Shown here: one piece after another, positions 31,606-43,334 of the stretch | Layout of the letters: each line of letters begins with the position of its first letter | How positions within the stretch are numbered: the first letter of the stretch is position 1 | Source: Symbiodinium microadriaticum | Lineage: Eukaryota > Sar > Dinophyceae > Suessiales > Symbiodiniaceae | Length of the DNA: 64,000 bases | Assembly (NCBI GenBank): GCA_001939145.1 | Contig: LSRX01000485.1 | Coordinates: 157,753 to 221,752, forward strand | Direction of reading: 5' to 3' | Notes under the pieces: model-generated | Databases searched by the model: none | Seen by the model: only the letters and a program-made list of their open reading frames with translations | Told to the model about the DNA's origin: nothing | Position numbers and translations under genes: made by a program

Positions 31606-34439
31606 CTGGAACCACGGATGTTCTAACGCCGCGGAGGCGGTAGGTCTCTGGTTTTCTTGGTACCTGAGCTGGTTGCGACGGCTAAGCGGCTCATTCATCA
31701 GGTTGCACGCTATGCAAAGCAAAAGCCCACAGCAAACACGTAGACCTCTGAGGCTCTTGCGCAAGCATGCGCATGACCTCGTCAGCTGGACAGAGCTGAC
31801 CCGCAGCTGATGGAATTCAACTGACTCTACATACTATCTTATCACAATTCCAGGCGTGAGGCGCTTGGGAGCACTGTAACTTACCGATCGTGCTGAGGTC
31901 CGCAATATTGCTTCCGGTTCCACTTCGGGATTCTGAGTCTACATCTCACAAGGCAAAACCGAAACGTTGTCAGCATTCAGCCCTGACACGTGAAACGCCG
32001 CACATCCCGACACACTGAGGGTGCTGCGAGGTCACCAGCTTCGCTGTTTTCTTGGAAAACCTCCTTGGAGAAGTCCACCTTTGAAACTTAGGATCTGAGT
32101 GCTACACAGTCCAGTGCAAACTTCTTGGCACAAGCTGCGAATACACACCGGGCCTTGGCCACTTTCAGCCTTCGCCGAATTTGGGCCATCTTGGGGCTGC
32201 CGACCCAGTTCTCGCCAGCCTGCATCTCCGCAGTCGAAGAGCGCTTCACAGTGCGACTCATGGCAGAAGGCGTGACAGTCGACTCCTCGATTGCGGGTCT
32301 TGTGTCTGTAGTGCCTCATCATCGAACATATCGTCGTGAAACGGAAACTTTCCTGTCAGAAGGTTGAGGTCTAAACCGAAGCAGTTCAAGAAGCAGCATG
32401 AGAGGGAAGGACAGATTCTCTGCAGACATGATGCAGACATGCCATGAGTGCCGGGTGAGGACGTCTCAGAGGAATTGCTGATTCTGCGGTCGCTGTGCCG
32501 CTCGCCCCCTTGACTCAGCCAGTCCTGTCAACAGTCTGTACAGAATCACCCCGCAGGCAAAGATGTCCGAGAGGGGGGAGTACCTGGCAGCAGCACCGCT
32601 GACGCGAAAGCTGTTTTTTCCTTCCCGGGTAGAGGTTCAACTATTCTCCGCCGGTGTGCATCTGCATTGCGTACGTGAATTTCACATGATGCTGCTGGCA
32701 TACAATAAGACCGAGCGCACTTGCCGGCATAGGCTTCCTTGGCACATTCAGTGGCAAAGCAAAAGCTCTGTCCCGCCCATGCAGGTGTGCGTGAGAGAAT
32801 GCTTGGTCAAGCGCCTGGGATATGTATTGGTCGGTGCCAACCACATCCTCCCACAATTCCACATTCGGTCAGTGAAATGGAACCCAGACAGCCTAAAGTC
32901 CAAAGTCTAACTTGCGCCCTGGTGCCTTGGCTGAGGCATTTGAGGGGCACCATGATTCCAGGGTATCGAAGTCGATCACCTCGCGGGCTCTGTGCCGACT
33001 TGACAGACGAAAAATCTAGAACGAGGGGCTTGTTGATGTTGGGTCGTGTGAGCTGAAACTGATGAGGGGCCACTTCCAAACGATGAAACTTGTGAACATG
33101 TGCTACGGCAACTGCTTGAACTAAGTGAGCTAAAGGCATCGCACACTGTCACCCAAAGAAGTGGCCTTCACCGCTTGTGCGGGTAAGCTTGACCTCGGCA
33201 GGGCCAAATCAAACCACACCGAGTAAGTTGACACGGAGACCGCAGCGTTCTTGGCTTCGGCATGCCGAGTGGCAAGCTCCACCCGCCCAACACCTGGGGT
33301 CCAAACTTCGAAGGTTTGCCTTCGCCGCCAGCATCGAGCATCACGTTCTCCAACTTTAAATCCTGGATCTCCGTGGACTTTTAGCAACCGCTGACTAGCG
33401 ACCAGCCCATTACGTGAGCACCGGCACAAGAGCTGCAGCTTGCTTCAGGATTGCATGATCAACACCCGCCTTATGCACAGCACCGTGCGAATGCAAAAAC
33501 ACCAGCGACCTGGCACGAAGCTCACAGATTTAAATGTGATTTAAAGCTGGAGGAAGCAACATACGTGTAAACGGGATGATGTTCGAAGCATTTCGCCAGT
33601 CATCCCTGCGAGATGCTGCCATTCTGAACATTTCTGAACGGCTGGTTGTGGGTCGTATGCAACGGAGGTTTCCAGATTTAGACTCTAGACGACAACACGT
33701 GCAAAGTTGGACTCCAACAGCTGACGCATGATCTCCCGGGTAGTGGCCACCTGTGCGCATGCAGCAAAGCACGGAAAAGCTGGCAAAAAATATCAACTGA
33801 CGGTTCTTTACCAGCTGTGAAGTCAGTGCATCTCTGTCTTGAGACGGAATACTACTGACCAGGGCGGCTTGTGCGGAGGAACAGCACTAACCCAGTGCGA
33901 GTTTGTTACAAACCCACAATGTTACCGGGAAAGTAGATTCGAGGAAATCAATACAACATATCTTCGGACCAAAGCACGGGAATCTTCCGCATCTGCTCGA
34001 GAGTCTCGAAAAGGTCAAGACCACCAACCTGGAAACCAAGCGGTAGCTGGCAACATCTACTGCGGCTTCTTTCGGAAAATTTCGGAAATCAGCTCCGCTC
34101 TTGCCGTCGACAGCACGTTACACAAGCTTTTTCTTTTTTCACATCACTCGCACTCCATGCAGAGATATGCACAAGTATCGACAAGTAAATATTAAAGGCG
34201 AGCTGTGCTGTTCCAGTCACGTATTGCGACTTCGAATGAAAAGCGACAGCGCTTTGTTCTCTCAGAAGCCCATGGCATGCCAGATGGGAGCCAGGGAGAC
34301 TTTGCGAAGGCCAGGGCCCACAAAAGGGGCCACCAGGGCAGATTTTTACCTTCGACCAGGGCGCTCCGGTGCACACTTCACTTTTCTCCTCACAATAAAC
34401 CGCTCTGAAAGTCCTACCAAACTGCGCTTTTGCTATTTC
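31606..34439 (-). CDS. Protein kinase, CDPK-like, multi-exon
   Basis: Exons on the minus strand: about 34439-34377 (Gly-loop equivalent, IAKAQFGRTFRAVY), about 34099-34065 (AELISEIFRKK), 34028 to about 33975 (VGGLDLFETLEQM), 33750-33713 (VATTREIMRQLL), 33509-33470 (SLVFLHSHGAVHK), 33362-33294 (DLKLENVMLDA), 32979-32926 (VIDFDTLESW), 32847-32815 (DVVGTDQYISQ), 32737-32721 (EAYAGK), 32583-32525 (YSPLSDIFACGVILYRLLT), 32352-32315 (KFPFHDDMFDDE), 32219-32154 (AGENWVGSPKMAQI) and 31663-31606 (NQRPTASAALEHPWFQ). Codon phase is consistent across the junctions from 33713 to 32154. Catalytic Asp of HKDLKLEN and the metal-binding Asp of DFD are present. Departures from the textbook: HKD for HRD, DFD for DFG, SQE for APE and a Gly loop reduced to one Gly. 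The exon with the ATP-anchoring Lys and an exon before 31663 were not found. Start not located. Ser/Thr kinase, likely calcium-regulated if the EF-hand exons belong to it. Confidence 0.88.
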
Positions 34440-34699
34440 TCCGTCAAGCCGAGCCGCTCGTGTTTCGCGAAGCTTGCCCGGCAGAGTGGGCAAGTGGCCT
34501 CGCTGCTAATTGGCTACCAGGTCCTAGACAACAGAAAATTATGCACAATGGCCAGCGCAAACACCCAGCACTTGCAGACCAGATTCTGACATCGTGTGTC
34601 CTGATATTGACCACTTCACGATGCAGTCCTGACCAAATGTGTTGTTCGACAATGTATCTTGCCCGGTGCTTATTGCCGAAAAGGCATTTGGGCATTTGA

Positions 34700-34830
34700 T
34701 GTTGACCTCGAAAGGTGCTGGACGTAACTGTTTTCATGTTCCCCAGAGACCAACTCCATACCCAGATCGGAAGGGTCAACCCGTCTTCTAAACTGTCTGA
34801 ACTCATCCCGCTGCCTCGCCTGCACCCCCA
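34700..34830 (-). CDS. Possible upstream exon (unidentified)
   Basis: A minus-strand frame reads EFRQFRRRVDPSDLGMELVS, which has coding texture and lies just upstream of the kinase exons. It may be an N-terminal exon. No domain recognised. Confidence 0.3.
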
Positions 34831-34877
34831 CAGTTGGAGCACAGTAGTCCCGATGTTCGGATAGAAAGCAAAGACTG

Positions 34878-34900
34878 CGAGAGAGAGAGAGAGAGAGAGC
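34878..34900. repeat. (GA)n microsatellite
   Basis: About 11 GA units at the 5' side of the kinase exons. Confidence 0.85.
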
Positions 34901-35789
34901 GCGCAGAATCCTGTAGCCTTTCGTCGTTAATCAATACGCAATCCTGGTGGCCAGCATTTGCAGGGACTTGCAGGGGTTTGCAGAAGCCCTGGGCATCTGT
35001 TTGCTTCAAATCAAGCAAAACTGACGCTGCTCATCTGCGTCCGTCCACCTCTACAGCGACAGTATTCAATGAACGGTTCTCACACAAGACTCAGACATGC
35101 ATTCCGATGTGCGACATGCATCGCGCATGATGGCGCGGGGGCTACTCGCTTCTGTTCAGTCATCGGCTAACCGTTAATGTGCAAGAGAGCCCACAGTCTT
35201 CCTCTAGAGTTCCAGAGCTCCGCTGCGAAAGGACTGACCGCACTTCTTGACCCTCGGTATGTGCAATGGCAACACTTTCAGGCAACTCCTCACAGAAGGT
35301 ATGGCTGCAAGGCAGAACCGCCACAATGTAGCCCTCCTGCGATCACAACAACTGCCAAGCGAAGAACACGAATTGCCGTGGCATGATTTCTCGGCAGACT
35401 TCAGATTTGTCCTGGAATTCCTCGTGGCAGCACCAGCAATGCACAGAAGATGTGCAGAGCTGCTCTGGAAGCGTCACAAGCCCCAATGAACCTGGTCGTG
35501 TCTGAGCTTACAATGCAGCTCGCGGCAGCAAGGGGCACGCACGGCTCCGCGTGGCTTTGCATCTGGTCATCACTTCCAGCCTGAGTGCTGACTGGGTGTC
35601 GCCCGCGCCTTGGAACCACGGTCATCCCGACAGATTGACATCCTTGGCAGAGCACCAGCAAGTCTTGCATCTTCGAGCTCCAGTGCTTACTGAGCAGTTT
35701 GACAGGTCTTGATGTCGACCATTCTTCACTGCACCTGTCTTTGTTTCATCGCCTGACTAAGCGTTGTCATCACTGGCAGGCCCTGGACC

Positions 35790-36450
35790 TGGACCCAAGT
35801 CTTGAAACGTGAGAGTAGGCAGAACGAGTCCAGTCTTAAGAATACAAGAATTGCCGCCAAGCTTCATCTGCAGCACTGAAGGCTCAGGTTGGCCCTCAGC
35901 GATGCTCCCAAAGCTTTCTTCAATCGTTGAAGGGTCACTGCAATGTGAGAACCAACATCACAGGCAGCAGTGCCACGGGATGATCAGAAGGCACGCGCCA
36001 CATGACCAGCAACTCAACTTGCAGTGACATGCGTAATTGGCCACCGTATGCTGTGCGGACCAGTGGCTGCAAAGCCATAGGCAGCTCTTGCCCAAATTCT
36101 CTCCTGCTGACCTTCGATGACATCCTGAGCCGGCAAATAGGAGCGCGAGGCTGCCAAGCACGACATACCAGGCCTGCACAATACTAGGCGGGAGCTTTGC
36201 CGTGAGCCGGTCCAGGGCAGCTGCAATCCTTCCAGATCAACTTGTCCAAGTCTACAGCAAACTCCAATGATTATGAGTCGGTCACCGATAGCCGGTGGAT
36301 GTAGCCAAGCGTCAGGAAAATGGCCGCCAAGTGTTGTGTCACCCAGCAAGTCACGCCTGACTGGGAGGAGGCACTTCGCCAAGCCGGCCGCATTTCTCTC
36401 TGCAGCCGAAAGACCCAGCGCTGTCCTGTGGTTGGCAGGGCCCGCCTGAC
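35790..36450 (-). CDS. Exon-like coding pieces, unidentified
   Basis: Two minus-strand frames look coding: 36123-35935 (after an AAG|G acceptor: VSRREFGQELPMALQPLVRT, LRMSLQVELLVMWRVPSDHP) and about 35960-35790 (DPSTIEESFGSIAEGQPEPS, LKTGLVLPTLTFQDLGPGPG). A third at about 36440-36190 contains RNAAGLAKCLLPVRRDLLGD and GDRLIIIGVCCRLGQ. They could belong to a gene upstream of the kinase or to its N-terminus. No family recognised. Confidence 0.3.
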
Positions 36451-36459
36451 ACATGCAAC

Positions 36460-39270
36460 ACAAAGAGTTGAGTCTGCAACAAAAAGCGCAAAGACTCAAA
36501 CGCATCCAGGTGTCCAGAAGGTGCAAGCAGCCAGCTGCTGCAAGTTGAAGGTAGGACTTCTTCTCCTGGCCATACTCTTACTCTTACTCTTGCTTGGCGA
36601 CTGTAGCAACTGCACCTACAAAGCAACAAAGGGCAAGGACGGTGCCCTATAGAGCCCTGGAGTCCTGCATGCACTCAGTCGGAGCTGCAAGCCTGACGGC
36701 AGAGCTGTGCACCCTCCAGCTGCGTCTGCCGGACTCTCTGGCTCTGGCCTGGTTTGCTCGCATGTGTCCACTCATCGCGGGAGGCGGTTGGGGAGGCGAT
36801 CGCTTGAGCCGCCAATCGCCGCTCGGCAAAGACGCATGAAAAAAAGACGCATCTGCCGTCCGACCGAGGCGGGCACCTTCTCCATGACTATGTAAAAGGC
36901 TGTGGGGTCCTGCAGACCAGTTGCGCACAATTTTCAAACCGATGGTGGCTGGATGTTGGCTCTTCGAAGGTCTTGGCAGGAATCCTCCATAACCTCGTAA
37001 ATCTTTGCTACGCCGAGGTTCTGAGGCAAGTTTAGCAAGAACCTGAGATGAGCTCGTGCTGACTCGGTGCGTTGCTAATGCCCGACCCGGGCTCCCCACT
37101 CGGTGTTCTGCCGCCACTTCTTCTCATCCTGAAACGTTTGAAGTCAGCATTGAAAGCTGTTTGATGTCACAACGACATTGCGGGCTTGGCCTGTCTGCTC
37201 CTGAAGCAGCTGGGCTTGAAGCGCACTTTCACCACTACCTCGAAACAGACATTGGAGTGGTTCTGCATCATCGGTTGTCAGATGCTGTTATATTGCTTTG
37301 ACATCACGGGTCTGGTGAACGGGACACTGCGACCAACCCTCCATGCCTCTTGTTTGTCCGACTTTCGGACTGCAAAGTTCACCTGAAAGCCGACTTCTGC
37401 AATCTTTAGCGAACTGACTGCGTCTCACCATGTCCTCTCTGATGCAATTGCCTGGCTCTGGGCTCCGGGCCTTCATGTACCTATGCGTTGAAGGCATGAC
37501 TTCCTTGCCCATGTCGTAGTAGTCTCCAAAGCTGGGCACATTTTGGATGGTCCTCTCACTAGTCACTAGTGGGTCGTAGCACTTCTGATTCAACCACGTG
37601 CCCCTTCCTGCTTTCCGACTGTCAAGTCGCAAAGTCTGCACGCAGAACTGAGTGTCGGCAGTGCAACGGCCCATGACACGCCAGATCAGAGCCATGATAT
37701 GTAATGCAGAGATCGGTGTACTGCAGCTGCTGCTAACAGGATACTGCGCAAGCACTTCTTCTTGCTCCCTTCCCTCCGGAATTACTACTTCTGGCACAGG
37801 TCCTCAGAGGAGGTGGCCTGTCAAGGTCAGTTCGGAAGCATGTTTGCAAAGGGGGGCAATCGAATCCGGAAATCGAACTCCAGCTTGCTGGCTCTTTGGC
37901 AGGGAGAGACCGCTTTGCGACCGCATGCAGTAGAGCTTCGAAAGCAAGTTCTGGGAATGAAAAATGCTGCCTGGGAGGCGGCGCCGATTCACGGGTAGTT
38001 GTGTGGTGAATCTTCCTGAGAATCTCAATCTCGAGGCCAACTTTCAGAGCTTGATGCGAGACACCATTTGCTGAACATGAAGATGTTACTTCTCAAGACT
38101 GGTCGCATATGGACAACCACGATCCACTATCCACTAAGATCTGGCAAGGCTCCCGTAGCGGGCATGCAGCGATTGTGACGATGAGCTCATGGCAAGGGCT
38201 CCCACAGTCCCAAATTCACTCGGCACACCTTCTTAGGAGCATTGGCTGGGGCTGGCGGTTGGCTAGGGTTTTCTCTTGGGGACGAGTACAACCACGCGGT
38301 GTTCGTGGCACAACTTTTCAAAATTCCCTCTTCTGGCCACCGTGAGAAAGGCGACTGGCTGCATGCCTTACACTTTCCTTGTCTGCACGTCCTGGCCTCA
38401 TGAATTTTCCCCCTGTATCATGGTCTGCCTCCAGCATTGAGCCATGCAGCGGCGGTCCCATGGTCTTTAGCGAATTACTGTTGCTGCACGTAGTGCATTG
38501 CTTGGGGGTGGAAGTGCTCAGACTCCCGACACACAAAGCAGCATATCGCACGTGCCATCCACTGCACATGGGTAATTTGGAGTTGAAACCCGGAAATGCT
38601 GGCTATCCGACTATCCAATCTTGTCGGGTTTTTGCACGGGCCGTACCAAGCCTTTGAATTTCTGCATGTTGTAAACACAGCTGGATTGAGGCAAAGCGTG
38701 CACAGACGTGGTAACCTTCCGTACCAGAACATCTCTGAGAAGGATCCTCCTTTTGAATCGGGAGGTCTGACTGAAGCTTCCGCATTCTGCCGACCGATCT
38801 AGTCATGAATAAGATCATTCAATGACGAATCTCCGGGTAACATGGCAGTCGATGACGAACCGGGCTTTTGCTGGTGCATCTTTCGAAGAGAATTTGTCCA
38901 TTTTGTGCTGTCCAGTGCATGATGATCTCGGTTTCTAGCATCTAACTCTTCTTGCCTTCCGTCGTCTGAAGTATTCATTCCTGGGAGATCTGCGCAACAT
39001 TCAAAAACGGAGTTGCATAATTCTGGGAGCGGTTCTTCTCCAGCTGCTCACAGAGTCTTACCAAACAGCTTGCAGTTATTGTGCGAGAGAAAAGTCAGTT
39101 AAACTGTAATTGTATGCGCCTGACGGAATTGTTTGAGAATCTTGAAGCACTCCGATCAACAAGTGTGGGGGAGACACTTTGTGCTCTTGCTTTGTTCTGA
39201 TTTGGTCAGTTGAATACTTAAGTTTGTCATCTGCTCAAGATGGAAATCTTTGATTGTAAGACGACTTATA
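36460..39270. other. No gene recognised
   Basis: Only short mixed-strand frames. Some minus-strand stretches near 37797-37288 and 38040-37804 have weak coding texture, but no motif supports a call. Confidence 0.4.
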
Positions 39271-39274
39271 AACA

Positions 39275-39345
39275 TCTTTTCAATACCCTTACAGTACCCT
39301 TTATAGTAACTTTGCAGTAACCCTTTCGGGTAACCTTACAGTAAG
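39275..39345. repeat. Degenerate CAGTAACCCTT-type tandem repeat
   Basis: Four to five imperfect copies of a (C/A)AGTAACC(C/T)TT-like unit. Confidence 0.5.
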
Positions 39346-39924
39346 CTCATAGCTGCTTCTCATGCCGCTTTTTCATGTCTTGCAAGTTCGCAAATCATCT
39401 GCTATGCGTTTAGAAGCCTGTCCCTTGTTGCCAGCAGTGCCTGTTAGTTTTCGTAGCTGGAGATGTATCCTAGTGAAACCAAGCTTCTGTCGAGAATTTG
39501 CCTGCTGGCTTGCGGCTTACGGTTCAAGCTGCAGCTGCCGCGAGGATCACTGTCTCCTCAATAGCTGCGAGGAGTCCGACCGCACGCATGGGGTTAAAGC
39601 CCTGTCACCTTTGTCGCAGAAGGGTTTTCAATAAATTGCACCGTATAGCGAACAAGCATCTGGACTGTCACGGCAAACCCCGCCACTTCATCTCGCTGTT
39701 CGCTGATTTTTGCTGACCGTCTGGCTATGCTTTACACGGTGAGGCTTTTCAAACCGTTCAGAAGTCGAGTCGAATAGTGCAGCTTGAGTTTGGTACATTC
39801 AACATTCACATCTGACAGACAAGCACACGACGGCTGCTTCAGATATTTTTCTGCGGATCTGCAAAATGCCATGAAAGTGCTGTTCGTGCGCCGGTCAGGA
39901 GCCTAATCAACGGGGCGTGCGGAC

Positions 39925-40368
39925 TCATCTTTGGACTCCGCTATTGTGGCATCCTGAAAGGCGCAAAAGATAGGACGGCAGCGGAGCTTCGCCCAGCCTC
40001 GCCTCAAGACCCAGGAGCTCGTTGATCAGCCTGACCAGCACGGTGCTCGCACTCCGACCCCACTGACCCCTTCCTGCCTCGTGGCTACGGTGCTCACCTG
40101 GGCAGTGGAGGCATTGCACGGAATAGGCACGGAAGAGCGCTTTTTTGAGGGACGGGATTCGGCCTTTAACTCCCAAATCAACCGTTTTGCCCACGAGCTT
40201 GAACCACAACACCCTCAAACCAGCAGACTCTGTAAGCTGTTGTAGACTGAGCACCTGCAGCTCAAAAAGCAGCCTAGCGACCAGTATGGCGACAACGGCA
40301 AAAGCAATCGACTCGACCAGAACGATTTGCTGCGCCTTCGAGAGAGGGAGCGTGACATCTAGGGACAT
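39925..40368 (-). CDS. Possible membrane-associated protein fragment
   Basis: A 147-residue frame starting MSLDVTLPLSKAQQIVLVES, followed by a hydrophobic stretch (residues about 15-38, AFAVVAILVARLLFELQVLS) that could be a membrane helix, then KLVGKTVDLGVKGRIPSLKK. The last third loses coding texture, so the real exon probably ends near 40140. Family not recognised. Confidence 0.35.
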   Translation of the reverse strand: MSLDVTLPLSKAQQIVLVESIAFAVVAILVARLLFELQVLSLQQLTESAGLRVLWFKLVGKTVDLGVKGRIPSLKKALFRAYSVQCLHCPGEHRSHEAGRGQWGRSASTVLVRLINELLGLEARLGEAPLPSYLLRLSGCHNSGVQR

Positions 40369-40399
40369 GTCACATGTGCATCTCTTTGCACTCTAGAAG

Positions 40400-41900
40400 C
40401 AAAAATTATGAGTACGGCTTCTAGCATATCTGAATATATCTGACCCTGTTCCATCATGGTCCTTCGAGCCGATCTTCGATGATTTCTGCAGTCTTGGAGG
40501 CATCGAATTGTGGAGAGGGGAGCCCAGAACCGAATCCAGCAAGCAGTGGACACGAAATCATGACTTTTCCGCTGTTTAAGCAAGGACCTGCGAATCGATT
40601 CTTGGCTCGTTGGTATTCTGGCGTAGACGTACCCTTACAGCTTGGCATGTCGTCGGGCCCGGAAGGAATCCTCCTGCCCTCAAGAAAGGCTGAACAAGTG
40701 ATCATGATTGGCTGGGGACCTACAGTAATCCTGCTCAGCCGAATTAAGGAAGACATGTGAAGAGTTTTCATGAACAGCATAGTTCAGAATAAGATATAGT
40801 TATGCAGCCATTTGCACGCACACCGGCGTGCCATGCCTGTGTCTGCACCGCGCTGCCATCATTCCCCACCGAAGTCAGCAGCAGCATGCCAAAGGACCTT
40901 TAGGAGACACGGCAAGAAGGAGCTGCTGTGAACAGAAAGTAATGCAACATACATTGACAAAGTTAAGGATGCTTCTATGCTGCCTTTGAGGTCAGGTCTG
41001 GACATGTGCATTTTCCATCCATTGTTTCTAGCGTCTGCCCAACAAGGCCGCGCAAAACAGAGCTGTGTGAATTGCTGCACTTGGTCCGCGGCGCATCTAG
41101 AAAAGCCTGCTCGGAGTGCGGCAAAGCTCAGGGGAACAAACAAGCAGACAACCATTCGCACGTATTAGGTATGGCTCAAGATTTTCATTTTCGCCCTGGA
41201 CCCTGAACAGCCACCATCCGCATCGAAGCCCCGGCCGTCTTCAAACAGCCAATGAAGTGGGCAGCCGCGAAATCACCGAGGCCGACATCTAAGGCACCCA
41301 AGAGGTACCTGAATCTTATGTGTGCATCTACTGAAGGCAAAGATGGCAACTTGAAACTTCGCAATTGCAGGTGCTCAAGATTACTGGTCTAGTGGTCAGC
41401 TACAGATGCAGACAGGCCACCAGTAGGAGTCAAACGGCAAAGGCAGCACCGGCGCCAGTCTTAGCAGCAATGTGAGCCGAGCTCCGTCGTCCTCGCGGCA
41501 AGTCGAGTACACACGAAAGGGACACAGCAGGCAGGCGGGCCCCGACACCCCCCACCCAGCCCATCCCCCCACTGCCCCCCTCTCTCCACGCAATTCGTTT
41601 AACAAGCTGCAGGCTCATGCGATCCACAATGGCAGGCATTGAAGCAGGTGTAATCCGTCCCCGTGTGCTTTTGAACTAAAGTCCTCTCTTCAATGTACTC
41701 AATTAACATCTGACAGAGCTGAAGATCATTCAAACGAAGGATCGACTCGGAACACTCTTCCGGCCGTGATACAGAATTTCTGTTTTAGTGACTTGAACGT
41801 GTGCACTTCTTGTGTGATCGTCTGCTTTCAGACCGCGACCTGCAGTGCAAATTGAAGCAGTGGCTGGTCTGCCACAGCTTCGATGCTGAAAACGGAGCAG
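40400..41900. other. No gene recognised
   Basis: Opposed short frames at 40479-40760 (+) and 40780-40454 (-) cannot both be real and neither has a known motif. Confidence 0.4.
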
Positions 41901-42179
41901 GCCTGTTTGTGTTTGGTAACGTCGACTGCTACAACTTCCTGCTTTCATCCTTCCTTTTTCCTTCGTTCCTTGCATTCCTTCCCATCCTTCCTTACCCCTA
42001 TTTCCACATCCTTTTGTGCTTCCAGTCTTCCTTCCGTCCTCCCTTCCGTCCTTCGCCTTCATCAGGAAATCCTCGAACTCTTCAGCGACGGTGGGATGTC
42101 CCGCCGTCCGAACAAGCCCTAACCCTGCGACTTCTTAGCAAAACCAATGCAAGCTGGAGGCGACCAGGAAAGGGAACTC

Positions 42180-42580
42180 CTTTCACCACCAACAAAAACT
42201 CACAAACAAACGAACAAGCCTCTCTCCCGATGCCACTGACATAGCTGCAACCATGCTGTTGCCCTTTCGGATCAGCTTGGCGGTCCTTGGCAGCCCGTTC
42301 CAAGGAGTAGAACCACGAGGCCTCGACTGGGATTCGTGAAGCAAACGGCCAGCCGCAGGCTTGCCATCCCAGCACCCCAACCTTGCCCACCGGCTCGCTG
42401 CCGAAGACAGAGAAACCCCGTAGCCTGTCCTGTGCTTTTCAAGCGATGAAGCTTTGAAGAACCTTTTGTTTTGCTGGAATTGCCCGGAGCTGTCCGCCAG
42501 GAAGGACCGGCCGATAATGAAGTTGGAGGTGGCCGCCAACGTTTCCGTTGCAGCAGATGCGAGGGCACCTTGCACCAAGC
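42180..42580 (-). CDS. Exon-like coding pieces, unidentified
   Basis: Minus-strand frames read LVQGALASAATETLAATSNF and NFIIGRSFLADSSGQFQQNK (42578 to about 42440) and, in another phase, GKVGVLGWQACGWPFASRIP then VEASWFYSLERAAKDRQADP (42390 to about 42260). The texture fits two exons of one gene. Family not recognised. Confidence 0.3.
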
Positions 42581-43334
42581 CTGTCCACGCAAAGGCAATG
42601 TGACAGTGAGTAGAGCACTAGCCAGCCACGAATTGATTCCACGGGAACCCTTCCAGCAGGATAGCTGTCACCGTGCGCTCGGAAATCAATTTAGATGGAC
42701 CAGTGCCTCCGAAGATAATCGGAGCCAGCGTTTTCAACGCAATTTGAATGGGCAGAAACTCGGTAAGCATGAACCTTATTTCGCGAACACTCACATAGCC
42801 AACCCCTTCGACATCCTTTGACCTCTTCTGCCTTGAATTGCATAGGAGCTATCCTGGCTTGTGGTCAATCGGAAAATTTTCGCTGAGCCTCACAAAACTA
42901 CACAGCGTATATCTGCTCCATGTAAAGTCAGGGGAATTTCCGGTTGGTGGTTTGAGAGCCGACGGCTCGCGAACCAAACCCGGACCACCAAACGTCACAT
43001 TCATTTGCATCTGCATCCTGTGGCCGTGGCTGTCCTATGTTTCGCGCTTGCAATTTAGTATTCCACGGTAACCTCCCTTCCCAAAGTCACACCTGCAAGC
43101 TCGTAACAGGAAAAGCAAGATTTTCGCCGAGCCGAGCGTCAAGGGTCAGTGCATCCGCAACCCCAGTCCATCCCAGTCCCAAAATCCCGCTGTGTTCCAC
43201 GACTTCTGCGTCCAATGTCAGACGCCGATAGGCTAGATAGAACCGGGTGCGAATGACCCATGAGCGTGCGGCGAAGCGGAGCATCACGAGCATGGGGACA
43301 TGTTCTCGAATGCTTGCGGCCACCACTTTAGCCT

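Noticed and set aside
41165..41176. ATGGCTCAAG as a relict of the dinoflagellate spliced leader
   Set aside because: Only about ten bases match and no upstream part of the leader is present; chance occurrence is likely.
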